Positions 45,531 to 54,841 of a stretch of DNA of 64,000 nt are shown here, in pieces (within the stretch, counting starts at the first letter, position 1; the number at the start of each line of letters is the position of its first letter). The notes below the pieces were generated by a model. That model was given only the letters and a program-made list of their open reading frames with translations. It ran no database searches and was not told the origin of the DNA. The DNA lies in contig NZ_CP128361.1 in assembly GCF_030345075.1 (NCBI RefSeq), positions 3,348,001-3,412,000 on the forward strand. Reading direction: 5' to 3'. Position numbers and translations under genes: made by a program. The stretch comes from Solwaraspora sp. WMMA2065. GTDB taxonomy: Bacteria; Actinomycetota; Actinomycetes; Mycobacteriales; Micromonosporaceae.

Positions 45531-46415
45531 ATGCGCCTGATGTCGTTGCTGCCGTCGGCGACGGAGATCGTCTACGCGCTCGGGCTGGACGACGATCTCG
45601 TCGGGGTGACCTTCGAGTGCGACGAGCCGCCGACCGCCCGCCGGGACAAAGCCATCGTGGTCGGTGGCCGCGACACCCGGGGCATGACCCCGGCGGAGAT
45701 CGACAGCTACGTCAAGGGCCGGATGGCTGCCGGGGACGACCTGTACACGCTGCACGCTGACGCGCTGGCCGGCCTGGCATCGGATCTGATCCTCACCCAG
45801 GACCTGTGCCGGGTGTGCGCGCTGCCGTCCGGCCAGGTGTCCAACGCCCTCGACTACCTCGGCTGCCGCGCCGACGTGCTGTCGCTCGACCCGTACACCC
45901 TCGACGAGGTGCTCGACACCTTCGTCGCGGTGGGTGAACGTACCGGCGTACCGGATCGGGCCGGCGTGCTGGTCGCCGGCCTGCGCCGCCGGCTCGCGGC
46001 GGTGGCCGCCGCAGTCGCCGGCGCCGCCGCGCCCCGGGTGGCGGTGGTGGAGTGGGTCGACCCGCCGTTCACCGCCGGCCACTGGGTGCCCGACCTGGTG
46101 TCGGCCGCCGGAGGCAACCCGGTTGCCGCCCGTCCCGGTGCCCGCTCGACGCAGACCACCTGGGACGCCTTCGCCGCCGCCGACCCGGACGTGGTGCTGG
46201 TGGCACCGTGTGGCTTCCATCTCGACGGCGCCGCCCAGCAGGCCCGAGTGGTGACGGACCGGATGCCGGGCGTACCGGTGTGGGCGCTCGACGGGGACTC
46301 CCTCGTCGTCCGGCCCGGACCGCGGCTGATCGACGGGGTCGAAACCATCGCCGCCGTGCTGCACCCCGACCGGGTGCCGGCCGCGCCGGCCGGCGCGGCC
46401 GCCCGCGTCGCCTGA
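45531..46415 (+). CDS. TroA/BtuF-fold cobalamin or metal-chelate binding protein without signal peptide
   Basis: This 294-residue protein has the helical-backbone metal-receptor (PF01497) fold: RLMSLLPSATEIVYALGL at the N-terminus, then LILTQDLCRVCALP and the VDPPFTAGHWVPDLVSAAGG segment, with a long central helix. It has no signal peptide or lipobox, so it is cytoplasmic, unlike true BtuF. No ABC permease lies nearby. A role in handling cobalamin or a metal chelate inside the cell is inferred. The last codons are in a 22-bp tandem duplication. Confidence 0.8.
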   Translation: MRLMSLLPSATEIVYALGLDDDLVGVTFECDEPPTARRDKAIVVGGRDTRGMTPAEIDSYVKGRMAAGDDLYTLHADALAGLASDLILTQDLCRVCALPSGQVSNALDYLGCRADVLSLDPYTLDEVLDTFVAVGERTGVPDRAGVLVAGLRRRLAAVAAAVAGAAAPRVAVVEWVDPPFTAGHWVPDLVSAAGGNPVAARPGARSTQTTWDAFAAADPDVVLVAPCGFHLDGAAQQARVVTDRMPGVPVWALDGDSLVVRPGPRLIDGVETIAAVLHPDRVPAAPAGAAARVA

Positions 46416-46440
46416 TCACGGCCGCCCGCGTCGCCTGATC
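46396..46440. repeat. 22-bp tandem duplication over a stop codon
   Basis: The sequence CGGCCGCCCGCGTCGCCTGATC occurs twice (46396-46417 and 46419-46440), separated by one base. It covers the last codons and TGA of the metal-binding protein gene, so the second copy is a non-coding echo of the gene end. Confidence 0.85.
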
Positions 46441-46545
46441 GGGGATCCAGTGTCGGGCCCACCGGCCGAGCACGCAGGGCTGGGATCGTCGTTGGCTGGG
46501 TATGAGTGCCAGTAGCGCAGATTTCAGCCGACCCGAGGAGAACTC

Positions 46546-48072
46546 GTGACCGACCAGCGACAACGCCCACCGACCACCACCGACGCCGGGGTGCCGGTCG
46601 CCAGCGACGAACACTCGCTCACCGTCGGCCCGAACGGCCCGCTGCTGCTGCAGGACCACTACCTGATCGAGCAGATGGCGAACTTCAACCGGGAGCGGAT
46701 CCCGGAGCGGCAGCCGCACGCCAAGGGCGGCGGCGCGTTCGGCGTGTTCCAGGTGACCGGCGACGTCAGCGCGTACACCCGGGCGGCGGTCTTCCAGCCC
46801 GGCACCGAGACCGAGGCGATCGTCCGGTTCTCCACCGTCGCCGGGGAACGGGGCAGCCCGGACACCTGGCGTGACCCGCGCGGCTTCGCCGTGAAGCTGT
46901 ACACCAGCGACGGCAACCTCGACATCGTCGGCAACAACACGCCAATCTTCTTCATCAAGGACCCGATGAAGTTCCAGCATTTCATCCGGTCGCAGAAACG
47001 CCGGGCCGACAACAACCTGCGCGACCACGACATGCAGTGGGACTTCTGGACCCTGTCGCCGGAATCCGCGCACCAGGTCACCTGGTTGATGGGCGACCGG
47101 GGCATTCCGCGTACCTGGCGGCACATGAACGGGTACGGCAGCCACACGTACATGTGGATCAACGCGCGGGGCGAGAAGTTCTGGATCAAATACCACTTCA
47201 AGACCGACCAGGGCATCGAGTTCTTCACCCAGGACGAGGCGGACCAGATGGCGTCGGCCGACACCGACTACCACCAGCGGGACCTGTTCGAGCACATCGC
47301 CGCCGGACAGTTCCCGTCCTGGACGCTGTACGTGCAGGTGATGCCGTTCGAGCAGGCCAGGACGTACCGGTTCAACCCGTTCGACCTGACCAAGGTATGG
47401 CCGCACGGCGACTACCCGCTGCACGAGGTGGGCCGCCTGACCCTGAACCGCAACGTCACCGACTACCACACCGAGATGGAGCAGGCGGCGTTCGAGCCGA
47501 ACAACGTGGTGCCCGGCACCGGGCTGTCCCCGGACAAGATGCTGCTGGCCCGCGGGTTCAGCTACGCCGACGCGCACCGCGCCCGGCTCGGCGTCAACTA
47601 CCGGCAGATCCCGGTCAACTCGCCGAAGGTGCCGACACACAGCTACTCCAAGGACGGCGCGATGCGCGTACACAACGTCACCGACCCGGTGTATGCGCCG
47701 AACTCGTACGGTGGACCGCAGGCGCAGCCGGATCTCACCGACGACGGCGGCATCTGGTACGCCGACGGCGAGATGGTCCGGGCGGCATACTCGTCGCACG
47801 CCGAGGACGACGACTGGGGGCAGGCCGGCACCATGGTCCGCCGGGTGTTGGACGACGCGGCCCGCGACCGGCTGGTCGACAACATCGTCGGGCACCTGCT
47901 CAACGGGGTGAGCGAACCGGTGCTGCAGCGTGCCTTCGAGTACTGGCGCAACGTCGACAAGAACATCGGCGACCGGGTGGCCGCCGGAGTCCGGGCCAAG
48001 CAGGATGAGAAGGACCCGAAGGCGGCCAAGCAGGCCAATCCCGCCCGGTCCAGCATGCAGGCCAAGGCCTGA
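46546..48072 (+). CDS. Monofunctional haem catalase
   Basis: This 508-residue small-subunit (clade 3) catalase has the catalytic His in [20 protein letters not shown] (about residue 59), the Asn in [11 protein letters not shown] (about 132) and the proximal haem Tyr in [12 protein letters not shown] (about 343). The GTG start has GAGGAG 5 nt upstream. It is free-standing and probably serves peroxide defence. Confidence 0.96.
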   Translation: MTDQRQRPPTTTDAGVPVASDEHSLTVGPNGPLLLQDHYLIEQMANFNRERIPERQPHAKGGGAFGVFQVTGDVSAYTRAAVFQPGTETEAIVRFSTVAGERGSPDTWRDPRGFAVKLYTSDGNLDIVGNNTPIFFIKDPMKFQHFIRSQKRRADNNLRDHDMQWDFWTLSPESAHQVTWLMGDRGIPRTWRHMNGYGSHTYMWINARGEKFWIKYHFKTDQGIEFFTQDEADQMASADTDYHQRDLFEHIAAGQFPSWTLYVQVMPFEQARTYRFNPFDLTKVWPHGDYPLHEVGRLTLNRNVTDYHTEMEQAAFEPNNVVPGTGLSPDKMLLARGFSYADAHRARLGVNYRQIPVNSPKVPTHSYSKDGAMRVHNVTDPVYAPNSYGGPQAQPDLTDDGGIWYADGEMVRAAYSSHAEDDDWGQAGTMVRRVLDDAARDRLVDNIVGHLLNGVSEPVLQRAFEYWRNVDKNIGDRVAAGVRAKQDEKDPKAAKQANPARSSMQAKA

Positions 48073-48120
48073 CCCATGGCGGTACGTCCCGGTCGGGGTA
48101 CCTCGACCCGACGCTTTGGA

Positions 48121-48627
48121 TCATCGGCGGTCCCGCGACTGGACGCGGTGCAGGCGGACGGCGAGCCACAGCCCGCTGACGGCGAACATCACCGCGCTGG
48201 CCAGCAGCCAGCGAGTCAGGTACGGCTGCTGGGTCAGGCCGGTCGCGGCGGTGAACGTGCCGCCGCCGAGCCGCAGAATGCCGGGCAGGTAGACGATGAA
48301 CAGCAGCGCCGACCCGAGCGCCGGCACCCGGACATGGTTCACCACGGACAGCCGCGCCGGGCGGCTACCGTTCCCGGTGGCCGCCTGGGTCGCGGTGAGC
48401 AGCGCCCGGTCGGCGGCCGCGTAGACCGGGAACATGACCAGGTCGTGCACGATCACTGCGGCCACGAACCAGATCAGCATCCGTACGGCGGTCGCCTCGC
48501 CGGCCAGCCGCAGCGCCACCCAGCCGGCGACCGCGAAGCAACCCACCAGCAACAGCGGGTGCCACCACGGCGCCCCGTAGCCGGCCCGGAGCCGCCCGGC
48601 CACCAGCTGCCTGCTCCGGTCACCCAT
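48121..48627 (-). CDS. Four-helix membrane protein partner of the molybdopterin oxidoreductase
   Basis: This 168-residue protein has about four membrane segments (residues about 22-42, 50-72, 100-122 and 138-158). Its ATG overlaps the upstream oxidoreductase gene by 8 nt, so the two are coupled. No known domain was recognised. It may anchor or pass electrons to the oxidoreductase. Confidence 0.75.
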   Translation of the reverse strand: MGDRSRQLVAGRLRAGYGAPWWHPLLLVGCFAVAGWVALRLAGEATAVRMLIWFVAAVIVHDLVMFPVYAAADRALLTATQAATGNGSRPARLSVVNHVRVPALGSALLFIVYLPGILRLGGGTFTAATGLTQQPYLTRWLLASAVMFAVSGLWLAVRLHRVQSRDRR

Positions 48628-49954
48628 TGCCGTCACCGTCGCCGCTGAAGTCGATGGTCGCCACCCATTTGGTGCAGTGCACGCCGGGCAGCGCCGGCAC
48701 GATGATCCGGGCCGGAAAGCCGTGGTCGAGGGAGAGGTCGACGCCGTTGACCCGCAGCGCCAGCAGCGAGTCCGGGTCCAGCACCTGGTTGGCCTGCAGG
48801 GTCGCCTTGTTGAACAGGCCGCCGCGCTGGATCGAGGTGACCCGGGCCGACGCCGGCTCGGGCACCCCGGCCTCGGCGGCCAGGTCGCGCAGCCGTACCC
48901 CGGTCCAGGTCTGCAGGGTCGACCAGCCCTCCACACACGCGATCGGCAGCCGGGCGGTGTGCGAAGGCATGCCGAGCAGCTGTTCCCGGCTCAGGCTCAC
49001 CACCCGGCCGTCGTCGCCGAGCAGTTCCAGGCGCCAGCCGTCGCCGGTGTCGGCCGGCCGGATCCCGGCCGCCGCGGCGGTGCGGTTGACCGGGAAGCCG
49101 TTCGGTCCGTCACCGGCCGGTCGACCACGGGGCAGCAGCAGGGCCAGCCGCCGCCACGGGCCGTCCAGGCTCTGCCCGACGGTGAGCACGGCCAGCAGTA
49201 GCGATCCGCCGCCGACCAGGGCGAGCGCTCCCCGGCGGCTGATCGTCGCCGGGGCGGGCCGCAGGGCGACCAGGCCGTCCGGGTCGGGCGGCTCGGGCCG
49301 GGTGTCGGCCCGCGAGGTACGCAGTTCGGCACGCAGCGGCCGGGACCGCAACGCGGTGACCATCCGGGGCAGCTTGAGTACGACGTGAACGACGAACGCG
49401 GCGGTGAACACCCACGCCCCGAAGTAGTGCGCGGTGTAGAAGTCGAACCCGAACAGGTACGCGTACTGCACGTTGAGCACACCGGTGACGGTCTGGAACA
49501 GGATCCCGCCGACCAGCAGCAGCAGGGAGATCCGCTCCAGTGCCTGCGCCGCAGACCGCACCGGCGGCCAGGCGAACAGTTTCGGAATCACCGACCACAG
49601 TTTGGCCAGGATCACCGGGATCAGCGCGATCCCCAACGCCACGTGCAGGCCCTGGCTGACCCGGAACAGCCAGGACGGGCGGGTCGGCCAGTCGAAGTAC
49701 GGCAGCCGCAGCCAGCCGACGTCGCGCGGGAACGCCTGCCCGAACTGCGGTCCGTAGGCGATGTAGTCGAGCAGCCCGGTGATCATCACCACCGGCAGGC
49801 CGATCAGCAGGACGAGGCCGAGGACCGAGGTCAGCCAGGGGCCGCGCAGCGGGCTGCGCCAGCGGCGGGCAACGTCGGACGGGCCGGCGGAGGTAGGACC
49901 GGCGGAGGCGGGGCCGGAGCCCGGGTCCGGAACCGGATCGGTGGTGGCGGCCAT
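48620..49954 (-). CDS. Membrane molybdopterin-dependent oxidoreductase (cytochrome b561-like plus sulfite-oxidase-type domain)
   Basis: This 444-residue fusion has four membrane helices in the N-terminal half (about residues 40-62, 92-118, 137-160 and 170-195), with His residues placed as in b-type cytochromes (GLHVALG, TAHYFGAWVF, FVVHVVL). The C-terminal half is a YedY/sulfite-oxidase-like molybdopterin domain with the Mo-ligand Cys in PIACVEGWS (about residue 345). The domain faces outside after a further anchor segment (about 255-275). The substrate is unknown. Confidence 0.88.
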   Translation of the reverse strand: MAATTDPVPDPGSGPASAGPTSAGPSDVARRWRSPLRGPWLTSVLGLVLLIGLPVVMITGLLDYIAYGPQFGQAFPRDVGWLRLPYFDWPTRPSWLFRVSQGLHVALGIALIPVILAKLWSVIPKLFAWPPVRSAAQALERISLLLLVGGILFQTVTGVLNVQYAYLFGFDFYTAHYFGAWVFTAAFVVHVVLKLPRMVTALRSRPLRAELRTSRADTRPEPPDPDGLVALRPAPATISRRGALALVGGGSLLLAVLTVGQSLDGPWRRLALLLPRGRPAGDGPNGFPVNRTAAAAGIRPADTGDGWRLELLGDDGRVVSLSREQLLGMPSHTARLPIACVEGWSTLQTWTGVRLRDLAAEAGVPEPASARVTSIQRGGLFNKATLQANQVLDPDSLLALRVNGVDLSLDHGFPARIIVPALPGVHCTKWVATIDFSGDGDGNG

Positions 49955-50069
49955 GTACCGGGACGCTAGTTCGCGACGACCCGGTCAGGGCCCGGTTCGA
50001 CGATTACGGAATTCTGACGACTGGCCGGAACCGGACCGGCGACCCACCGACCGGCCATACCGTGAGCGG

Positions 50070-51158
50070 ATGCGGATACTGCTCACCGGCGCGGCCGGGT
50101 TCATCGGATCGCACGTCGCCGACCTGCTGGTCGACGAGGGACACGAGGTGGTCGCGCTGGACGCGCTGCTGCCGCAGGCACACGGCGACAAGCCACCCGA
50201 CTGGGTCCGCCGGCACGACCTGGTACGCGGCGACGTCCGCGACGGCGAACTGTTGGACCGGCTGTTGCCCGGCGTCGACGTGGTCTGTCACCAGGCGGCG
50301 ATGGTCGGCCACGGCCTCGACCCGTCGGACGCGCCGGCCTACGCCGGGCACAACGACTACGGCACCGCGGTACTGCTGGCCGCGATGCACCGGGCCGGCG
50401 TGACCCGACTGGTGCTGGCCAGCTCGATGGTGGTGTACGGCGAGGGCCGCTACACCTGCGCCGCCCACGGCGTCGTCCGGCCGGCGCCGCGCCGCCCCGA
50501 CGACCTGGCCGCCGGCCGGTACGACCCGCGCTGCCCGCAGTGCGCCGGTGAACTCCGCTGGACGCGGGTGCCGGAGAACGCGCCGCTGGAACCGCGCAGC
50601 ACGTACGCGGCGAGCAAACTCGCACAGGAGCATCTGGCGGCGGCGTGGGCGCGGCAGACCGGCGGCGGTGGCTGGGCGCTGCGCTACCACAACGTCTACG
50701 GCCCCCGGATGCCACGCGACACCCCGTACGCGGGAGTGGCGTCGCTGTTCCGGTCGGCGTTGGCCGACGGACGGGCACCGCAGGTGCTCGAGGACGGCCG
50801 GCAGCAGCGGGACTTCGTGCACGTCACCGACGTCGCCTGGGCGAACCTGCTGGCCATGGTCGCCGACCAGCCGGCCGGCATGGTGCCGGTGAACGTCTGC
50901 TCGGGTGAGCCGCACCCGGTCGGTGAGCTTGCCCGGCAACTGGCGGCGGCGATGGGCGGGCCGGAGCCGGCGATCGTCGGCGGTGCCCGGCCGGCGGACG
51001 TACGGCACGTGGTGGCCGACCCGGGCCGGGCGGCGCGACTGCTCGGCTTCACCGCCCGGGTCGGTTTCGCCGACGGGGTGACCGCGTTCGCCACCGACCC
51101 GCTGCGGGAGCCGGCCGCGCTGCAGGGTGAACCGGCAGCCCTGCCGGTGCCGGCCTGA
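50070..51158 (+). CDS. NAD-dependent nucleotide-sugar epimerase with CxxC insertion
   Basis: This 362-residue extended SDR protein has the Rossmann loop GAAGFIGSH (about residues 7-15). The SSMVVYGEG serine and the YAASK catalytic Tyr/Lys pair (about 182-186) follow. Between them lies a Cys-containing insertion (YTCAAHG ... RCPQCAGEL) that could bind zinc. This feature is also seen in dTDP-L-rhamnose 4-epimerase-like enzymes. The ATG start lacks a strong ribosome-binding site. It probably supplies a sugar donor to the nearby glycosyltransferases. Confidence 0.88.
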   Translation: MRILLTGAAGFIGSHVADLLVDEGHEVVALDALLPQAHGDKPPDWVRRHDLVRGDVRDGELLDRLLPGVDVVCHQAAMVGHGLDPSDAPAYAGHNDYGTAVLLAAMHRAGVTRLVLASSMVVYGEGRYTCAAHGVVRPAPRRPDDLAAGRYDPRCPQCAGELRWTRVPENAPLEPRSTYAASKLAQEHLAAAWARQTGGGGWALRYHNVYGPRMPRDTPYAGVASLFRSALADGRAPQVLEDGRQQRDFVHVTDVAWANLLAMVADQPAGMVPVNVCSGEPHPVGELARQLAAAMGGPEPAIVGGARPADVRHVVADPGRAARLLGFTARVGFADGVTAFATDPLREPAALQGEPAALPVPA

Positions 51159-51197
51159 GACCCGGGCCGGCGCTGCCAGCGCCGGCCCGGGACCCGG

Positions 51198-52595
51198 TCA
51201 GGAGAAGGTGAGTAGCAAGTGGTTGACGGCGAGCGCGGTCGCCGCCTGCCCGGCCAGCCACCAGCGGCGTGCGCCGGCCGGCAGGTGGGCGGTGGCGACC
51301 AGCAGCCACACCACGAACGGCAGCCAGATCCGTTCCACCTCGGCCTTACTCAGCCCGGACAGGTCGGCGGCGAGGATCGCGACGGCCGCCGTCAGCGGCA
51401 GCACGACCGTCGGCCGTGCGGCGGCCCGCAACCCGGCTAGCAGCCGTCGCCCGCGCGACGCGCCGGCCGGCTCGGTCGGGGCAGCAGGTACCGTCGGCGT
51501 GGCCTGCCGGGCCGCCCCGATCGTGCGCCGCAGCGCCGGCCCGACGACCAGGCCAGCGGAGAGCAGCATCGCCGCCAGGTTGGCCCACACCCAGTAGCTG
51601 TACGGACGCTCGGCCGCCCAGCCCTGGTAGTACCGCTCGACGACCAGTTGATAGCCCTCCCACCACCAGAAACCGGCGGCGGTGAACGCCACCACGACTG
51701 CGGCCACCCCGGTGCCGGCGATCAGCAGCGCGGGCAGGAACCGGCCGGGCCGCATCACCAGCACCGCCAACGCCAACGGTCCGACCAGCACGAACCCGTA
51801 CGACAGGTAGAGCGCGAAGCCGAGCAGCAGGCCGCCGGTGAGCAGCGCCGCCGGGTGGCGGGCGGCCAGCAGGGCCAGCCCGGCGGCGACCACCCCGGTG
51901 AACACCGCGTCGCCGGACGAGCCGATCCACACCGCGCCGGGCAGCAGCACCAGGAACGGCAGGACGGTGCGGGCGGCGTCCTCCGCGCCGAGCCGACGCA
52001 GCGCCGCCGGCACGCTGACCACCATGGTCGCGCCGATCAGGATGCAGGCCAGGCCGGCCGCGGTGCCACCGCCGAGGCCGATCCGGTCCAGCCAGACGAA
52101 GACCAGCAGCGCCCCCGGCGGGTGGCCGGCGGTGTGCGTGGACCAGGAGCCGGGCTGGAAGTCGATGATCCGGTCGCTGAACCCGGCCAGCATCACCGGG
52201 ATACTGGTGATCCGGTGCACCTCGTGCAGGTACTCGGCCTGGTTGGTGAGGCGTTCGGTGACCCCGGCGGTCCAGCCGTCGATCAGGGCCAGCGACAGTA
52301 TCCAGGCCACCGCGGCGAGGTACCCGACGCCGAGCAGCCGCCCCCAGTTGGCGGTGCGCGCCCACCGTACCCCCCAGCCGACGACCGCGACGGCGACCAC
52401 GACGGCGAGCGGCGTGCCCCAGCCGACGTGCGGACGCCAGAACGCGTACAGCGGTGCGGTCTCGGCATAGAGTCCGACGCCTCGCCGGTTGAGCACCACA
52501 CCGACGACGACGGCGGCGGCGATCAGCGCCAACTCGACCCCGAGCACGATCAGGTCGGCGCGACCGGACCGCCGGGTGGCGGATTCTGGTGTCAT
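51198..52595 (-). CDS. Polytopic membrane glycosyltransferase-like protein (GT-C type)
   Basis: This 465-residue protein has about 11-12 membrane segments and a large first outside loop containing RITSIPVMLAGFSDRIIDF and THTAGHPPGALL, recalling GT-C (GT39/GT87-like) mannosyl- or arabinosyl-transferases. An Asp/Glu-based active site cannot be pinned down by eye. It is divergent from the GT2 gene across a promoter with four direct repeats, and convergent with the epimerase. Role: probable lipid-linked sugar transfer. Confidence 0.7.
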   Translation of the reverse strand: MTPESATRRSGRADLIVLGVELALIAAAVVVGVVLNRRGVGLYAETAPLYAFWRPHVGWGTPLAVVVAVAVVGWGVRWARTANWGRLLGVGYLAAVAWILSLALIDGWTAGVTERLTNQAEYLHEVHRITSIPVMLAGFSDRIIDFQPGSWSTHTAGHPPGALLVFVWLDRIGLGGGTAAGLACILIGATMVVSVPAALRRLGAEDAARTVLPFLVLLPGAVWIGSSGDAVFTGVVAAGLALLAARHPAALLTGGLLLGFALYLSYGFVLVGPLALAVLVMRPGRFLPALLIAGTGVAAVVVAFTAAGFWWWEGYQLVVERYYQGWAAERPYSYWVWANLAAMLLSAGLVVGPALRRTIGAARQATPTVPAAPTEPAGASRGRRLLAGLRAAARPTVVLPLTAAVAILAADLSGLSKAEVERIWLPFVVWLLVATAHLPAGARRWWLAGQAATALAVNHLLLTFS

Positions 52596-52648
52596 GACCA
52601 CCGGACGGTACGGCCTGCACCGGCATCCGGACCGGGCAACGGCCGGAC

Positions 52649-52693
52649 CGTAACCCTCCGGTAAGAATTGCCGCCCGTAAGACTTCCGTAAGC
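52649..52693. promoter_or_regulatory. Four GTAA-centred direct repeats in a divergent promoter
   Basis: The units CCGTAAC, CGGTAAG, CCGTAAG and CCGTAAG have their GTAA cores at 52650, 52661, 52677 and 52688. The spacings are 11, 16 and 11 bp. Paired 11-bp direct repeats are the usual layout for OmpR/PhoB-family response regulators. They lie between the divergent membrane glycosyltransferase and the GT2 operon. Confidence 0.5.
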
Positions 52694-52739
52694 GCGGAAC
52701 GCCACCCGGTCGGGGGCGGTTCGTCCTAGCGTCGGCGGT

Positions 52740-53414
52740 ATGCCGACACCGATCGACGTGGTGCTGCCCTGCCTCGACGAGGCAGCCGCCCTACCGGGCG
52801 TACTCGCCGCGCTGCCGCCCCGCTACCGGGCGCTGGTGGTGGACAACGGGTCCCGGGACGGGTCCCCGCAGGTGGCCGTCGAGCACGGCGCCCGAGTGGT
52901 GCACGAGCCCCGACGCGGGTACGGGGCGGCCGTGCACACCGGTCTGCTGGCCGCCGAGACCGAGCTGGTCTGCGTGCTCGACGCGGACGGGTCGTTCGAC
53001 CCGGCGGAGCTGCCGGCGCTGGTGCGTCCGGTGGCCGACGGGCACGCCGAACTGACCGTGGGACGCCGCCGACCGGTGTCGGCGCGGGTCTGGCCCTGGC
53101 ATGCCCGGGCCGGTACGGCGCTGGTTGCGGCGCTGCTACGGCAGCGCGGCGTACCGCTGCGGGACCTGAGCCCGATCCGGGTGGCCCGCCGCGAGGCACT
53201 GCTGTCGCTCGGGGTCACCGACCGGGCCTTCGGCTACCCGTTGGAGCTGATGATCCGGGCCGCCGGTGCCGGGTGGCGCATCGTCGAGCTGGACGTGACG
53301 TACGCACCCCGGGCGGCCGGCACCCGGTCGAAGGTGTCCGGCTCGGTACGCGGCACGCTCCGGGCGACCCGCGACTTCGGTCGGGTGTTGCGCACCGTGG
53401 ACGGTGCCCGTTGA
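52740..53414 (+). CDS. Family 2 glycosyltransferase
   Basis: This 224-residue protein has the GT-A fold: DVVLPCLDEAAALPGVL at the start, VVDNGSRDGS, and the metal-binding LDADGSFDP (about residue 81). It has no membrane segment, unlike the polyprenyl-phosphate mannosyl synthases with a C-terminal anchor. It starts a coupled operon with the DUF2064 and methyltransferase genes (4-nt overlaps). Confidence 0.9.
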   Translation: MPTPIDVVLPCLDEAAALPGVLAALPPRYRALVVDNGSRDGSPQVAVEHGARVVHEPRRGYGAAVHTGLLAAETELVCVLDADGSFDPAELPALVRPVADGHAELTVGRRRPVSARVWPWHARAGTALVAALLRQRGVPLRDLSPIRVARREALLSLGVTDRAFGYPLELMIRAAGAGWRIVELDVTYAPRAAGTRSKVSGSVRGTLRATRDFGRVLRTVDGAR

Positions 53415-54166
53415 CCGTCCTGCTGGTGATGGCGAAGGCACCGGTGGCCGGGCTGGTGAAGACCCGGCTCTGCCCACCGGCCACTCCCGCGCAGGCCGCC
53501 CGGATCGCCACCGCCGCGCTGCTGGACACGATGGACGCGGTCCGTGCGACCGGCGCGGCCGGTGCGGTGACGCCGGTGCTGGCGCTGGCGGGCCGGCTGA
53601 CCGACGCTGACGCGTACCCGGGTGCCGCCGAGGAGTTGACCGTGGCGACCGCCGGCTGGCGGGTGCTGCCACAGCGCGGGGACGGTTTCGCCGACCGGCT
53701 GGCCAACGCGCACGCCGACGTGGCGGCGGCCTACCCGGGCCGGCCGGTGCTGCAAATCGGGATGGACACCCCGCAGCTGACCGGCGCGGCGCTGACCGCC
53801 GCCAGCAGGGCGCTGACCGGTGTCGATGGGAGATTCACCCGGGCCGCAGCGGTGCTCGGTCGGGCTGCCGACGGCGGCTGGTGGGCGCTGGGCCTGACCG
53901 ATCCCCGGCACGCCGAGGTGCTGCGGCGGGTGCCGATGTCGACCTCGCACACCGGACGCGACACCTGGTCAGCGCTGCGCGCGCGAGGGTTGCGGGTCGC
54001 GCCGCTACCGGTGCTGTGCGATGTCGACGAGTGGCCGGACGCGCTGGCGGTGGCCGACGCGGTCCCCGGCAGCCGGTTCGCCGGACAGGTGGCGGCGGTT
54101 GGCGTACCGGCCCTGGCCCGGACACCGGTGACGGTGGCGATGCCTGCGGCTGGGGCACGACGGTGA
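53411..54166 (+). CDS. DUF2064/TIGR04282 family glycosyltransferase-like protein
   Basis: This 251-residue nucleotidyl-/glycosyl-transferase-like (GT-A) protein has MAKAPVAGLVKTRL (about residues 6-19) and IGMDTPQLT (about 118-126), the family hallmarks. Family members are annotated in databases as arsenosugar biosynthesis glycosyltransferases, but no arsenic genes are nearby. The TTG start overlaps the GT2 stop (TTGA). Confidence 0.85.
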   Translation: MTVLLVMAKAPVAGLVKTRLCPPATPAQAARIATAALLDTMDAVRATGAAGAVTPVLALAGRLTDADAYPGAAEELTVATAGWRVLPQRGDGFADRLANAHADVAAAYPGRPVLQIGMDTPQLTGAALTAASRALTGVDGRFTRAAAVLGRAADGGWWALGLTDPRHAEVLRRVPMSTSHTGRDTWSALRARGLRVAPLPVLCDVDEWPDALAVADAVPGSRFAGQVAAVGVPALARTPVTVAMPAAGARR

Positions 54167-54837
54167 CCGCCAGCGTGCCCGGCCGGTACGCGGCGGACCA
54201 CGGTTTCGCCGCCCCCCTGCTGGCTCCGGCTTCCGGCGGACACTGGCTGGTGCAGGGTGACGGGGTCCGCTGGCAGCTGCCGGTGGAGCGCTGGCACGGG
54301 CCGGTGGAGCCGACAGCCGACGCGGTGGTGGCCCGGTGCTGCGGCCCGACCCTGGACCTGGGCTGTGGGCCGGGCCGGGTCACGGTGGCGTTGACCCGGG
54401 CCGGGGTGACCGCCGTCGGGGTGGACGTGTCGGCCCGGGCGGTGGCGCTGACCCGGGCCCGGGGCGGGGTGGCGATCCACAGTGACCTGTTCGACCGGCT
54501 GCCCGCCGAAGGCCGGTGGCGGCACGCCGTACTGCTGGACGGCAACATCGGCATCGGCGGCGACCCGGTGGCGCTGCTGCGCCGGTGCCGGTCGTTGCTG
54601 CATCCACAGGGCACCCTGCTGGTGGAACTGGATCCGCCCGGGGTCGGGCTGTGGCGCGGGTACGCGCACGTGGTCAGCACCGCCGCCGGGGGCCGGCCCC
54701 GGCTGGGGCCGGCGTTCCGGTGGGCACGGCTGGACACCGACGCGGTCCGAGCCGCTGCGGCCGCCGGTGGGCTGACCGTCCGGGAGGTGTTCCGCGACGC
54801 CGGCCGGTGGTTCGGCGAACTGGCGGTGTCGCGGTGA
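54163..54837 (+). CDS. Class I SAM-dependent methyltransferase
   Basis: This 224-residue methyltransferase has the motif I loop LDLGCGPGRVTVAL (about residues 65-78), acidic motif II VGVDVS and a LDGNIGIGG motif IV-like segment. The GTG start overlaps the DUF2064 stop (GTGA). It is likely to modify the product of the two preceding enzymes. It converges with the glutaredoxin-fusion gene with a gap of only 4 nt. Confidence 0.88.
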   Translation: MTASVPGRYAADHGFAAPLLAPASGGHWLVQGDGVRWQLPVERWHGPVEPTADAVVARCCGPTLDLGCGPGRVTVALTRAGVTAVGVDVSARAVALTRARGGVAIHSDLFDRLPAEGRWRHAVLLDGNIGIGGDPVALLRRCRSLLHPQGTLLVELDPPGVGLWRGYAHVVSTAAGGRPRLGPAFRWARLDTDAVRAAAAAGGLTVREVFRDAGRWFGELAVSR

Positions 54838-54841
54838 GTGG

